A stretch of DNA of 64,000 bases. Source: CAYRTV01 sp964505785. GTDB lineage: Bacteria; Acidobacteriota; Aminicenantia; Aminicenantales; Aminicenantaceae. The stretch covers positions 124,001 to 188,000 of the forward strand of contig CAZDJZ010000003.1 in the NCBI GenBank assembly GCA_964505785.1, written 5' to 3'. The notes under the pieces were generated by a model. That model did no database searches, was not told the origin of the DNA, and saw only the letters and a list, made by a program, of their open reading frames with translations. Positions 1 to 8,848 of this stretch are shown piece by piece (within the stretch, counting starts at the first letter, position 1; every line of letters begins with the position of its first letter). Position numbers and translations under genes: made by a program.

Positions 1-484
1 CCAGCCGCGGGTCCGAGTGGGTGACCGAGCAGGTACAATGTCCTTCGTCTATAATCTGACCGCAAACAGGACAAATTCCCTGGCAGTCATCCGAACAAAG
101 CGGGCGGACAGGAAAAGTCAAGTTCAATTGTTCCAGCACGACATCTTTTAAATCAATTTTCCGGCTGTAATAGTATTGTCTGGTTAAATCTTTCTCTTCC
201 AGTTGTTCTTTCGCTTCCTCCAGTTCTTCCGGAAGGTAAACCAGATCAAACGCCGAATTTACGCGGAATTCATAGGGAGACAGGCACCGGCAGCAGATAA
301 AGCTGACTTTTGTTTGAATACGGCCTGTGATCAAGAGTTCTTCACCCAGTCGTTTTACAGAAACTTCCGCCTGCACCGGTTCGATAAAAACGGCATCCTC
401 CTCAACCAGCTCGGAATTGAAGAACTCAAAATCCCTTTTAATAATGAGGCCTTCCTGGGGTAATCTGTCAATATCTATAATCAT
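1..484 (-). CDS. DUF177/YceD family protein (3' end off window)
   Basis: Minus-strand gene starting with ATG at 484 and open to the window edge (about 161 codons visible). The protein begins MIIDIDRLPQEG and carries the YceD/DUF177 pattern: an internal CCRCL cysteine cluster near residues 69-73 and, near the end, CSDDCQGICPVCG followed by a CTC pair, a likely zinc-type cysteine cluster. YceD proteins are linked to 23S rRNA accumulation and are usually encoded directly before rpmF (L32), which would lie just outside the window. A strong promoter (TTGACA, 16 bp, TATAAT) lies directly upstream. Family assignment is fairly secure; the molecular role is poorly known. Confidence 0.8.
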   Translation of the reverse strand, partial: MIIDIDRLPQEGLIIKRDFEFFNSELVEEDAVFIEPVQAEVSVKRLGEELLITGRIQTKVSFICCRCLSPYEFRVNSAFDLVYLPEELEEAKEQLEEKDLTRQYYYSRKIDLKDVVLEQLNLTFPVRPLCSDDCQGICPVCGQIIDEGHCTCSVTHSDPRL

Positions 485-520
485 TTTATTTCTCTATCTA
501 TCTTAAAAAAAAGTTACCCT

Positions 521-548
521 ATTATAACACTTTGCTTTTCTTTGTCAA
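521..548 (-). promoter_or_regulatory. Sigma-70 type promoter for the DUF177 gene
   Basis: Read on the minus strand: -35 TTGACA (548-543), 16-bp spacer, -10 TATAAT (526-521), followed about 37 bases later by the ATG at 484. Both hexamers match the consensus perfectly. Confidence 0.7.
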
Positions 549-592
549 TCAAAGGGCCGCAGATGGAAATATTCCGGAATTATATGAAATGT

Positions 593-620
593 TTGAATTT
601 ATAAGTAAAATAGTTATAAT
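593..620 (+). promoter_or_regulatory. Sigma-70 type promoter for the small gene at 643
   Basis: -35 TTGAAT (593-598), 16-bp spacer, -10 TATAAT (615-620). Transcription would start near 627, which excludes an upstream in-frame ATG at 532 and supports the start at 643. Confidence 0.55.
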
Positions 621-642
621 AAATTCATCTTTCGGGATTCAC

Positions 643-894
643 ATGGCAGGACTTACAAGCACCATCTATCGTAATCAGGTTGAATACAATGTGCAGACAG
701 AAGATAAAGGTCCGGGCAGTTATTATATTGAGAGTGTCATTTACCGTTCCGGCAAGGTTCTTGCCTCAAAAAAATTGGCCTATACTTCGTTCTTAAATGA
801 TCCCGGCTTAAAGCAAAAGCTCGATTCCCTTCTTAAGAAACAGCATTCAGAGTGCGTAAGGGAAATTCAGGAAGGAAAATACAGTTCTGATTGA
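643..894 (+). CDS. Small hypothetical protein (83 aa)
   Basis: Not recognised. The 83-residue product starts MAGLTSTIYRNQVEYNVQTE and contains a short beta-rich stretch (SYYIESVIYRSGKVLASKK) followed by a helical, charged tail ending in KYSSD. No signal peptide, membrane segment or cysteine motif is apparent. The layout (YRSGKVLASKK, then a turn, then a helix with KQKLDSLLKKQH) recalls small cytosolic proteins of unknown function. A promoter at 593-620 places the start at this ATG although no clear Shine-Dalgarno sequence is visible. It is divergent from the DUF177 gene and separated from polA by a 48-bp palindrome. Confidence 0.55.
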   Translation: MAGLTSTIYRNQVEYNVQTEDKGPGSYYIESVIYRSGKVLASKKLAYTSFLNDPGLKQKLDSLLKKQHSECVREIQEGKYSSD

Positions 895-950
895 TTCCGC
901 CTTCTAACAGCAGTCCAAAGGGAATCATGAATTATCAGTCAATTTATAAT

Positions 951-998
951 CCTGGATTATTCATAAAAATATCGCGATTTATTTATGAATAATCCAGG
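951..998. repeat. 48-bp near-perfect palindrome (family A element, short form)
   Basis: The arms CCTGGATTATTCATAAA (951-967) and its reverse complement (982-998) flank the central palindrome ATCGCGAT (971-978); the whole is symmetric about 974.5 with only the pairs at 968/981 and 970/979 mismatched. The outer arm recurs at 3718, 28084 and, inverted, at 57363-57379, defining repeat family A. It sits 36 bp before polA. A role as a transcription stop, REP-like element or small non-autonomous element end is possible but not shown. Confidence 0.75.
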
Positions 999-1033
999 AT
1001 ATTTCAAATACGACAAGGCAGGAATAAAGAAAA

Positions 1034-3712
1034 ATGTCTAAAAAAAGATTATTTTTGATTGACGGCAATTCAATTCTTTACCGTTCTTATTACGCTATTC
1101 GGAATTTAACCAACGCTCAAGGGTTTCCTACCAATGCAATTTATGGTTTTTTATCGACATTGAGGAAAATTTTAAAAGAAGAAAATCCCCATTACTTGGG
1201 AATTGTATTTGATACGAAGGGACCGACAACCCGGCATGAGTTATTCAAAGAGTATAAAGCCCAACGCAAACCCATGCCGGAAGACCTGGTCCCTCAGGTT
1301 CCTAAGCTGAAGCAGATTCTTCAGGCTATGAATATCCCTCTTTATGAAAAACCAGGGTATGAAGGCGATGATCTCCTGGGCAGCTTATCCCAAAAGGCGG
1401 CAGCGCATCGTATCCCTACGGTTATCCTTACCAACGACAAAGACCTGTTCCAGCTGGTGAATGACAACATCGTGATTTACCACGTGACTAAAGACAGATA
1501 TCTTGACAAGGGCGCGGTTAAAGAGGAGTTCGGCGTTGATCCGGGGCAGGTGGAGGATGTTTTAGCCTTATGGGGAGATCCCTCGGATAATATTCCCGGT
1601 GTGCGGGGGGTGGGGGAAAAAACAGCAAAAAAATTGATTCAAAAGTATGGTTCATTAGATTCTCTGCTTGAAAATCTGGAAAAAGTTAAAAACGCCCGTG
1701 CAAAAAACAATATCATCCGGCAACTGGATCAGCTGGCTTTAAGTCGGCAGCTTGTGAATATCGCACGGGATCTTCCTCTGGATTTCAAACTGGAGGATTT
1801 CGAAATTTCAGAACCCGACTATGAGCTGCTCTTGCCGCTTCTTCAGGAAATGGATTTTACCTCGCTCTTATCCGAATACCTGGAGAAAAAAGGCTCCGGC
1901 CAAAAAAAAAAATACCAGCTGATTCTGGATGAAAAAGACCTGAACTGTCTGATTGCAGACATTAAACAGGCCGGCCGCGTATCTGTAGATACGGAAACGG
2001 ACAGCCTCTTCCCTACCCGTGCCCGATTGGTCGGCATGTCTTTTTCTGTTCAGCCTCATGCTGCCTGGTATCTTCCCCTGCGGCATGATTATCTAGGTGC
2101 TCCCCGTCAAATCCCGGTAGACACGGCTCTCTCGCGCCTTAATACGGTTCTGTCCAATCCGGAGATAAAAAAAATCGGTCAAAATATTAAATATGACTCC
2201 ATTGTTCTCAGACGTGAAAAAATTTTGCTTGCCGGCATTGAACTTGACTCCATGGTGCTGTCCTATTTAGCGGACCCGAACCGGGGCAAGCACAACCTGG
2301 ATTCCCTTGCCATAGAACTTCTAAATGTCAAACCAATATCTTACAAGGAAGTCGCCGGTACCGGGAAAAGCGCCCGCACCATGAATGCCATTGATATCGA
2401 AGAAGTCGGTCCGTATGCATGTGAAGACGCTGACTATGCTCTTCAGCTCAGTGAACGGCTGTGGACCCGTGTCCAAAAGGACAACCTGGCTCCGCTTTAC
2501 CATCAGATCGAAAAACCGTTGATACGCGTTTTGGCGGACATGGAAGTTTGGGGGATTAAGATTCACCCTGAGAGCCTTAACAGATTATCCTGCGAATTGG
2601 AACAGAACATGAAAGTCCTGGAGGAAAAAATTCATGACAACGCCGGGGAAACCTTCAACATCAATTCACCTCAGCAGTTATCCCGGATCTTATTTGAAAA
2701 ATTAAAACTGCCGGCCTCAAAAAAAACTCAAAAAACCGGCAGTTATTCCACCGGATTCAGTGTCCTTAATGATCTTGCGGAATCCTACCCCATCGCCAGC
2801 TTCACCCTTGAATACCGTCAGCTCGCTAAGCTGAAATCAGGATACGCCGACACCCTTCCTTTACTCATCAACCCGGAAACCGGACGCGTCCACACCTCTT
2901 ACAACCAGACTGTAGCCGCCACCGGACGCTTATCCAGCAGCGACCCGAATCTGCAGAACATCCCTGCCCGCGGAGAATGGGGCCGGCGCTTCCGGTCGGC
3001 GTTCATTCCTGAAAAGGGACATCTGTTCCTCTGCGCCGACTACTCTCAAATCGAACTCCGCATTCTGGCCCATCTATCCGGGGACACGCGCTTGATCGAA
3101 ACTTTCCGGCAGAGGCGGGATATTCACCTGGAAACAGCGATACAGGTTTTCGGTGAAAGGTCTGATCTCAGCCCGAATGAAGCCAGGCGGCGGGCCAAAA
3201 TCATCAACTTCAGCATTATCTACGGAACATCTGCCTTTTCTTTGGCGAAAGAATTGGGGACCAGCACAGGGGAGGCCCAAAATTTTATCGACCGCTATTT
3301 TGAAAAACACCACGGAGTCCGGGATTATTTGGATGCCTGCGTTGAATCTGCACAGGAGAAGGGATATTCCGAAACCATGCTGGGGCGGCGCAGGGCGATT
3401 CCCGAATTGCAGCAATCAAATAAAATGGTGCAGCAGGCGGGGCGCCGGATTGCCCTTAACACCCCAATCCAAGGAACCGCCGCCGATCTGATCAAAACCG
3501 CCATGATCCAGATATGGAAGGATATCCGGGCGCAAAATCTCTCCACCCGAATGGTTCTTCAGGTGCATGACGAATTGGTCTTTGAAGTGCCCGACGCAGA
3601 AAAGGACAAAGCGGAAGCTCTGGTCAAAAAGCGGATGGAACATGTGTATGACTTGACTGTGCCGCTCGACGTCCACCTGGGGTGGGGAGTCAACTGGTGG
3701 GAAGCCAAATGA
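1034..3712 (+). CDS. polA: DNA polymerase I
   Basis: 892-residue, full-length family A polymerase for Okazaki-fragment processing and repair synthesis. N-terminal 5' nuclease (about 1-280: LFLIDGNSILYRSYYAI, EGDDLLG, ILTNDKDL). Central 3'-5' exonuclease (about 300-480) with all three catalytic motifs kept: ExoI DTETD (D319, E321), ExoII NIKYD near 388 and ExoIII YACED near 460, so proofreading should be active. C-terminal polymerase with motif A DYSQIELRILAHLSGD, motif B RRRAKIINFSIIYG and motif C VLQVHDELVFEV. It begins MSKKRLFLIDGNS with AGGA about 12 bases upstream. The gene is flanked by family A repeats on both sides (951-998 and 3718-3876). Confidence 0.97.
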   Translation: MSKKRLFLIDGNSILYRSYYAIRNLTNAQGFPTNAIYGFLSTLRKILKEENPHYLGIVFDTKGPTTRHELFKEYKAQRKPMPEDLVPQVPKLKQILQAMNIPLYEKPGYEGDDLLGSLSQKAAAHRIPTVILTNDKDLFQLVNDNIVIYHVTKDRYLDKGAVKEEFGVDPGQVEDVLALWGDPSDNIPGVRGVGEKTAKKLIQKYGSLDSLLENLEKVKNARAKNNIIRQLDQLALSRQLVNIARDLPLDFKLEDFEISEPDYELLLPLLQEMDFTSLLSEYLEKKGSGQKKKYQLILDEKDLNCLIADIKQAGRVSVDTETDSLFPTRARLVGMSFSVQPHAAWYLPLRHDYLGAPRQIPVDTALSRLNTVLSNPEIKKIGQNIKYDSIVLRREKILLAGIELDSMVLSYLADPNRGKHNLDSLAIELLNVKPISYKEVAGTGKSARTMNAIDIEEVGPYACEDADYALQLSERLWTRVQKDNLAPLYHQIEKPLIRVLADMEVWGIKIHPESLNRLSCELEQNMKVLEEKIHDNAGETFNINSPQQLSRILFEKLKLPASKKTQKTGSYSTGFSVLNDLAESYPIASFTLEYRQLAKLKSGYADTLPLLINPETGRVHTSYNQTVAATGRLSSSDPNLQNIPARGEWGRRFRSAFIPEKGHLFLCADYSQIELRILAHLSGDTRLIETFRQRRDIHLETAIQVFGERSDLSPNEARRRAKIINFSIIYGTSAFSLAKELGTSTGEAQNFIDRYFEKHHGVRDYLDACVESAQEKGYSETMLGRRRAIPELQQSNKMVQQAGRRIALNTPIQGTAADLIKTAMIQIWKDIRAQNLSTRMVLQVHDELVFEVPDAEKDKAEALVKKRMEHVYDLTVPLDVHLGWGVNWWEAK

Positions 3713-3717
3713 CCCGT

Positions 3718-3876
3718 CTGGATTATTCATAAACAAATTGCGGTGTTTATCCTTTTTTTCTTTTTTTCGATTATTCACGCCACCCGTAAAAGTCCAATCC
3801 ATCTGTTTTGTTCTTCTTAAAATGATTATATTTTAATCGCAATTTTTTTACCCCTCGGGCGGGCCTATCTCACTGC
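3718..3876 (+). repeat. Family A dispersed repeat, long form
   Basis: Starts 5 bp after the polA stop. Left end CTGGATTATTCATAAA (3718-3733) then AAATTGCGGTGTTTA; right block AATCGCAATTTTTTT (about 3835-3849) then CGGGCGGGCC and CTCAC. The inner AAATTGCG and CGCAATTT are inverted repeats of each other. The same left and right blocks, with a divergent middle, recur at 28084-28240 and (inverted) at 57215-57379. The rest of the 330-bp gap to 4042 holds AT-rich sequence and one family C copy; no gene is visible in it. Confidence 0.65.
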
Positions 3877-3977
3877 AGATTTTGGTTTGTTTTTGATTTT
3901 TGATATTTGATTTTTAATTTAGAAAAAATAACTTTTCACTTTTCACTGATTTACTCTTTACTAAACGAAGCCGTATG

Positions 3978-4009
3978 GGATCCTTCGTCGCTTCGCTCAT
4001 CAGGATGAC
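3978..4009 (-). repeat. Family C dispersed repeat
   Basis: GGATCCTTCGTCGCTTCGC followed by TCATCAGGATGAC. It is the inverse of the GTCATCCTGA...GCGAAGCGA...AGGATC pattern seen at 13004, 13483 and 57131. It lies between the convergent polA and GNAT-like genes. Confidence 0.55.
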
Positions 4010-4042
4010 TTTGAACTAAGGAAGGCCGTCAATTTGAGATAA

Positions 4043-5167
4043 CTAAAGGTTTTTCTGATAAACCCGGAACCGCTTGTAAATTTCTCCGCCCATGCGCTCC
4101 ATCTCAGCCCGCACTTTGACATTGGTTTCCATTTCGTTATGCGTATCCAGGACTTCCATGCCGGCATCCCGCGCACTTTTCAACATCGCTACACCCATCA
4201 AGACATCCAATCCCCGGCCGCGGTATGATTCTTTTATGGCACCCAAAAGCAAATCCAGCTGCTTGGTTTTTTTTGCTTCCCGCATAATCTTAAATATGCC
4301 AAAGGGGAAAAGCCGTCCTTTCGCTTTCCGGATTCCTTCCGCCAGATTCGGCATACCCACAACAAACGCCACCAGCTCATCCTCATGTTTAACCACTTTG
4401 ACAAAACGGGGGTCCAAAAGAGGAAGGTACCGTTTCCCCAAAGCGGCCATTTCATCTTCTTCCAGCGGGGTATAACCATAAATCTGACTGCCGGAATAGC
4501 ACTCATTCATTAACTGCAATACCGGTACAATCAGGGATTTCAGCTGTTTTCTTTTGGTAAACTCCAATACCTCAAAATGACCTTTCCGCTTGGCACGCTC
4601 AAAAATCTTGATATAAAACTCAGGCAATTCCTCCGGGACATCGATTTTATAAACCACATAATCAATGTCTTTGACATATCCCATCTTTTTTACCATTTCC
4701 GGCATCCACTCAAAATTATAATATCCGGGGATGGTAACGGGACTGTCAAAGCCTTCGACCATAAATCCTTCCGGATCCTGATCGGTGAATCCATAGGGTC
4801 CGATAATCCGCTGCATTCCTTTTTCCCGCGCCCAGGCCTCAACACGGGTTAATAATGTCCGGACCACATCTTCTTCATTCCAGGCTTCCAGATAACCGAA
4901 CCGGGCCGCTTTTTCTCCGCTGAACTCATTATATCGGTGGTTGATGATACCCATAATCCGGCCTGCCGGTTTTTTGCCGCGGCAGGCTAAGAACATAACG
5001 GCATCACTATAGGAAAACGCACGGTTTTTTTGGGGATTAAAATATTTCCAATCATCCATATAGATGGGAGGAACCCAGCCGGAGTGACCGGCATGAATCT
5101 TTTCGGGAAGGTAAATAAAAGTTTTTAGGTCCTTGCGGTCCTGAACTTCCTTGACTGTTACTTTCAT
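4043..5167 (-). CDS. GNAT-like N-acetyltransferase-fold protein
   Basis: 374-residue soluble protein. The N-terminal half has PEKIHAGHSGWVPPIYMDD and an RIMGIINHRYNEF strand; IGPYGFTDQDPEGFMVEGF near residues 120-140 is characteristic of a large family of GNAT-superfamily proteins (E. coli YghO-like) with no firmly known substrate. The C-terminal half has GNAT-like ESYRGRGLDVLMGVAMLKSA (an R-x-x-G-x-G/A acetyl-CoA loop variant) and a final THNEMETNVKVRAEMERMGG block typical of the family. The ATG follows AGAAGGAGAAGG closely, with a promoter at 5220-5248. It is a single gene, convergent with polA and divergent from the rnf operon. Fold confident, substrate unknown. Confidence 0.7.
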   Translation of the reverse strand: MKVTVKEVQDRKDLKTFIYLPEKIHAGHSGWVPPIYMDDWKYFNPQKNRAFSYSDAVMFLACRGKKPAGRIMGIINHRYNEFSGEKAARFGYLEAWNEEDVVRTLLTRVEAWAREKGMQRIIGPYGFTDQDPEGFMVEGFDSPVTIPGYYNFEWMPEMVKKMGYVKDIDYVVYKIDVPEELPEFYIKIFERAKRKGHFEVLEFTKRKQLKSLIVPVLQLMNECYSGSQIYGYTPLEEDEMAALGKRYLPLLDPRFVKVVKHEDELVAFVVGMPNLAEGIRKAKGRLFPFGIFKIMREAKKTKQLDLLLGAIKESYRGRGLDVLMGVAMLKSARDAGMEVLDTHNEMETNVKVRAEMERMGGEIYKRFRVYQKNL

Positions 5168-5219
5168 CCTTCTCCTTCTTCTTTTTCCTGTCCGGATTTT
5201 GCTTATTCTAATCGCTTCT

Positions 5220-5248
5220 ATATTACATCACAGTCATGGAAAAGGCAA
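5220..5248 (-). promoter_or_regulatory. Promoter for the GNAT-like gene
   Basis: Minus strand: -35 TTGCCT (5248-5243), 17-bp spacer, -10 TAATAT (5225-5220), about 50 bases before the ATG at 5167. Confidence 0.5.
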
Positions 5249-5288
5249 AACCTAAAGCTCGCTTAAAAGACAAAAAATAAAATAGGTA

Positions 5289-5318
5289 TTGACAACACCA
5301 TGATAGAATTAATACACT
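5289..5318 (+). promoter_or_regulatory. Likely promoter of the rnf operon
   Basis: -35 TTGACA (5289-5294), 18-bp spacer, -10-like TACACT (5313-5318), about 30 bases before the rnfC ATG. The -35 is perfect; the -10 is weak. Confidence 0.45.
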
Positions 5319-5348
5319 TTAAAATCATTTTTATGGACTATTATTATC

Positions 5349-6671
5349 ATGAAACTAAAGACTTTTCCACACGGCATTCATCCTCCGGAATACAAAGAAT
5401 TGACCAAGGACCAGCCTTTGGAACCGCTTACCCCACCTAAAAAAGTCTTCATCCCTCTTTCTCAGCATTTCGGCAAACCCGCCCAACCTGTCGTCAAAAA
5501 GGGAGACGAAGTTCTTTTAGGTCAAAAAATCGGAGAAAGCCAAGGCTTGTTTTCAGCATGTATTCATGCAAGTGTTTCCGGAAAGGTAACCAAAATTGAA
5601 GATTATCCCCATCCCCTGGGGCGGCCCGTCCCGGCCATCATCATCACCAATGATGGAGAGGACAAGCTCCATCCGGATTTAAAAGGCAGTAAGGATCCCT
5701 TTTCCCTTACACCCGAAGAAATCCGGGAGCGGGTAAAAGAGGCGGGAATCGTCGGGATGGGAGGAGCTGCCTTTCCCACCGCAGTCAAGCTGGGCCCTCC
5801 TAAGGATAAGCCTATTGACGCCGTCATTATCAACGGCTGTGAATGTGAGCCTGTTCTTACCTCGGATTACCGGATCATGCTTGAACACACTGAAGATGTC
5901 CTGAAGGGGGCGGAATTGGTGCGGAAAGCGGCCGGAGCCAAAAAACTCTATATCGGAATCGAAGACAACAAAAAAGAGCTCTATGACATCTTCACCGAAA
6001 AAAGAAAGGATATTTCCTGCGAAATCATTCTGCTGAAGACTAAATATCCTCAAGGTGCGGAAAAAAACCTCATCCAGGCCGTACTGGGCCGAAAGGTCCC
6101 CAGAGGGGGGCTTCCCTTTGACGTCGGCGTGGTTGTCCAAAACGTCGGAACCGCCAAGGCGGTTTGGGATGCAGCAGCGAGCGGCACCCCGCTTTTCCAG
6201 CGGGCAGTGACGGTTTCGGGGTGGGGAATTCAAGAACCGAAGAACCTTATGATTCGAATCGGAACTCCTTTTCAACACGCCATTGAATTTTGCGGCGGCC
6301 TCAAAGAAGACAGCAACATGCTGGTTATGGGCGGCCCCATGATGGGGCTGACTCAATGGACCGCCGATGTCCCGGTGATAAAGGGCACATCCGGTATTTT
6401 ATCCTGGCGGGAAGCAGATGTTCCGCAAGAATACACCTGCATCAGGTGCGGACGATGCGTGGAGCACTGCCCCATGAAACTGGCACCGACTCAATTAATG
6501 AGATACACCCAATATGACCTGATGAGCGAAGCCGAAGAATGGGGGATTATGGATTGCGTGGAATGTGGATGCTGCCAATATATATGTCCGGCTCATATTC
6601 CTCTGGTGCATTGGATGCGCCTGGGAAAGAATATCATTGCAAGCAAAAAACGAAAAAAGAGTTCCTCATGA
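5349..6671 (+). CDS. rnfC: Rnf complex subunit C
   Basis: 440-residue peripheral subunit of the ion-pumping ferredoxin:NAD oxidoreductase; in Rnf this subunit carries the NADH/FMN site and two [4Fe-4S] clusters. Visible: N-terminal KTFPHGIHPPEYKELT, a glycine-rich GIVGMGGAAFPTAVKL loop near residue 135, INGCECEPVLTSD, and two C-terminal cluster motifs, CIRCGRCVEHCP and CVECGCCQYICP. The length is that of the compact RnfC without the long alanine-rich tail of gamma-proteobacteria. It is the first gene of rnfCDGEAB; its stop overlaps the rnfD start by four bases. Confidence 0.95.
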   Translation: MKLKTFPHGIHPPEYKELTKDQPLEPLTPPKKVFIPLSQHFGKPAQPVVKKGDEVLLGQKIGESQGLFSACIHASVSGKVTKIEDYPHPLGRPVPAIIITNDGEDKLHPDLKGSKDPFSLTPEEIRERVKEAGIVGMGGAAFPTAVKLGPPKDKPIDAVIINGCECEPVLTSDYRIMLEHTEDVLKGAELVRKAAGAKKLYIGIEDNKKELYDIFTEKRKDISCEIILLKTKYPQGAEKNLIQAVLGRKVPRGGLPFDVGVVVQNVGTAKAVWDAAASGTPLFQRAVTVSGWGIQEPKNLMIRIGTPFQHAIEFCGGLKEDSNMLVMGGPMMGLTQWTADVPVIKGTSGILSWREADVPQEYTCIRCGRCVEHCPMKLAPTQLMRYTQYDLMSEAEEWGIMDCVECGCCQYICPAHIPLVHWMRLGKNIIASKKRKKSSS

Positions 6672-7642
6672 GCAATAACATTTTTATTATCAAATCATCT
6701 CCGCATTTTCGTGACCGGGATTCCATCCCGAAAATTATGTATGCCGTAGTCCTGAGCCTGCTCCCGGCTGTTATAGCTTCCCTTTATTTTTTCCGGCTCC
6801 GCGCACTGGTTATTTATCTCATCTGCGTAGCAACATGTCTGGTGACGGAAACCCTGTTTTTAAAGGTCAGGAAAAAACCCATATCAGCCCTGCTGGATGG
6901 ATCTGCGGTTATCACCGGTTTATTATTGGCTATGACTCTCCCCCCCGGGCTGTCTTATGAGCTGGTTGTTATTGGGGCGGTCGCAGCCATGGCCCTCGGC
7001 AAACAGGTCTTCGGAGGCCTTGGTTATAATATTTTTAATCCCGCGCTGGTCGGCCGGGCTTTTCTCCAGATTGCTTTTCCAGTAGCCATGACCACCTGGA
7101 TGCCGCCCGCCACCCTATCCGTCGATACGGCCACGTTTGCAACACCGCTGGGGAATCTTAAATTTGAAAACGCCCTCTCTGAAGGGACCCTTACCCCGCT
7201 GACCGACTTATTCTGGGGCAATACCGGAGGATGCATCGGAGAAACATCTGCGGCCGCGCTGCTGCTGGGCGCCGCTTTTCTTTTATTCAGAAAAACCATT
7301 GACTGGCGCATCCCCCTGGGCATTATAGGTATATTAACCATTTTTACCGGCATTTTTTGGTTGGCGGACCCCTCCCGATTCGCATCTCCGCTTTTCCATA
7401 TTTTAGCAGGCGGCTTGTTAATCGGAGCGTTTTTTATGGCCACTGACATGGTAACCTCTCCTTTTGCCCCCGGTGCCACCTGGATATATGCATTGGGAAT
7501 CGGCCTGATGATCGGTTTGATTCGATTATTCGGCGGCTTTCCGGAAGGAGTTATGTTTTCCATCCTGTTCATGAATACATTTGTCCCCCTTCTTAACCGG
7601 TATGTCCGGCCCAAGATTTTGGGTGAAAGGAGGGGGCAATGA
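6668..7642 (+). CDS. rnfD: Rnf complex subunit D
   Basis: 324-residue integral membrane subunit with covalent FMN, homologous to NqrB. It begins MSNNIFIIKSSPHFRDRDSI, the usual RnfD N-terminus, followed by multiple hydrophobic segments and the family block GYNIFNPALVGRAFLQIAFP. A VDTATFATPLGN stretch near residues 150-162 is where the FMN-carrying threonine of the RnfD/NqrB family is expected (TATFATPL). The start is the ATG overlapping the rnfC stop (ATGA); an in-frame ATG 129 bases earlier would lie inside rnfC and is rejected. It overlaps rnfG by four bases. Confidence 0.94.
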   Translation: MSNNIFIIKSSPHFRDRDSIPKIMYAVVLSLLPAVIASLYFFRLRALVIYLICVATCLVTETLFLKVRKKPISALLDGSAVITGLLLAMTLPPGLSYELVVIGAVAAMALGKQVFGGLGYNIFNPALVGRAFLQIAFPVAMTTWMPPATLSVDTATFATPLGNLKFENALSEGTLTPLTDLFWGNTGGCIGETSAAALLLGAAFLLFRKTIDWRIPLGIIGILTIFTGIFWLADPSRFASPLFHILAGGLLIGAFFMATDMVTSPFAPGATWIYALGIGLMIGLIRLFGGFPEGVMFSILFMNTFVPLLNRYVRPKILGERRGQ

Positions 7643-8232
7643 ATCTTACCGCCAGAATGATTATTGTTCTCACCGTAGTGGGATTAGTGTCCGGATCCTT
7701 TCTCGCGGTTGTAGGGATGCTGACCGAGGAACGTATTGAACAGAACCGGCTTGAAGAAATCAATAGGGCGATCACCGAAGTTGTTCCGGGCGCTGCTTCC
7801 GGAGAAATTGTTTATGAGGGAGACAGCATGACCGTTTATGCCGGACAGGACCGGGAAGGAAATCAAGTTGGTTACGCCCTGTATACATCCGGAACCGGTT
7901 TTCAGGATATCATCACTTTGATGGTGGGTGTTGACCCCTTAGTCACGGAAATTCATGATTTGACGATTTTAGAGCAAACGGAAACACCGGGGCTGGGAGC
8001 GAAAATCACTTCTGATAAAGAATATCTTCGTTTCTGGAAAGACCGCACCGCTGAAAAAAACCTGAAGCTTCGGAAACCGGCCGTGGATTCTCCTGAACAG
8101 TTGGATACGCATGAAGTCAATACTATTACCGGCGCCACTATTTCCGCCCAGAAAGTCGTGGATATTGTTAATCGCGCCTTGGAAAAAATGAAATCACTTA
8201 AGCAGGAAGGACAACTGGGAGGCAAAGATTAA
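7639..8232 (+). CDS. rnfG: Rnf complex subunit G
   Basis: 197-residue subunit with one N-terminal membrane helix (IIVLTVVGLVSGSFLAVVGM) and an FMN-binding domain on the outer side of the membrane. The flavinylation motif is TGATISA with the expected FMN-accepting threonine at T167. An upstream block (FQDIITLMVGVDP, EQTETPGLGAKI) is typical of the FMN_bind domain. The covalent FMN is normally added by ApbE, and no apbE gene lies in this window. Coupled to rnfD by an ATGA overlap; rnfE starts two bases after its stop. Confidence 0.94.
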   Translation: MNLTARMIIVLTVVGLVSGSFLAVVGMLTEERIEQNRLEEINRAITEVVPGAASGEIVYEGDSMTVYAGQDREGNQVGYALYTSGTGFQDIITLMVGVDPLVTEIHDLTILEQTETPGLGAKITSDKEYLRFWKDRTAEKNLKLRKPAVDSPEQLDTHEVNTITGATISAQKVVDIVNRALEKMKSLKQEGQLGGKD

Positions 8233-8233
8233 A

Positions 8234-8848
8234 ATGGCGAAAAAAAGCATAACCTCCGAATATTTAAAAGGTCTATGGGATGAAAACCCGGTATTTCGCC
8301 AACTTCTGGGCATGTGTCCCGTCTTAGCGGTAACAAACGCGCTTATCAACGGAATCGCTATGGGCTTGGCAGCATCCTTCGTTCTCATTATGAGCTCTCT
8401 TGTTGTCTCTTCCATAAAAAAACTGATCCCCAGCCAAGTCCGGATTGCCAGTTACATCGTTATTATCGCTTCTTTCGTGACCATCGCCGACCGGGTCCTG
8501 GCTGCGTATTTTCCTCCGATCTCCAAAGCATTAGGGCCGTATGTCCCGCTGATTGTGGTTAATTGCGTTATTCTCGGCCGGCAGGAAGCTTTCGCTTCTA
8601 AAAATTCCGTAGGGCGTGCAGTTATTGACGCCCTAGGAATGGGAACCGGATTCACATTAGCCCTGATGGTACTGAGCTCCATCCGGGAATTGCTGGGTAC
8701 CGGAACCATTTTAGGGTACCAAGTGATGGGCAGCTGGTTCAAGCCATGGATCATCATGATTCTGCCCGCCGGAGCTTTCATTACCCTCGGCATCCTGCTG
8801 GGATTGGTCATGTTGATCGAGACTAAGACAAAAACCGGGAGCGCATGA
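8234..8848 (+). CDS. rnfE: Rnf complex subunit E
   Basis: 204-residue, six-helix membrane subunit homologous to NqrD. Family blocks: NPVFRQLLGMCPVLAVTNA, DRVLAAYFPPISKALGPYVP and LIVVNCVILGRQEAFASKN. In Rnf/Nqr the E and A subunits form the membrane core around a buried Fe-S centre held by cysteines such as those in GMCP and VNC, both present here. It ends in the ATGATGG context that starts rnfA. Confidence 0.95.
   Translation: MAKKSITSEYLKGLWDENPVFRQLLGMCPVLAVTNALINGIAMGLAASFVLIMSSLVVSSIKKLIPSQVRIASYIVIIASFVTIADRVLAAYFPPISKALGPYVPLIVVNCVILGRQEAFASKNSVGRAVIDALGMGTGFTLALMVLSSIRELLGTGTILGYQVMGSWFKPWIIMILPAGAFITLGILLGLVMLIETKTKTGSA

Noticed and set aside
532..642. Upstream ATG extension of the small gene at 643
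   Set aside because: The extension spans the promoter at 593-620, so it cannot be in the transcript.
7024..7614. 196-codon minus-strand frame opposite rnfD
   Set aside because: Proline/lysine-rich mirror of a hydrophobic membrane gene; no family signal, and rnfD is certain.
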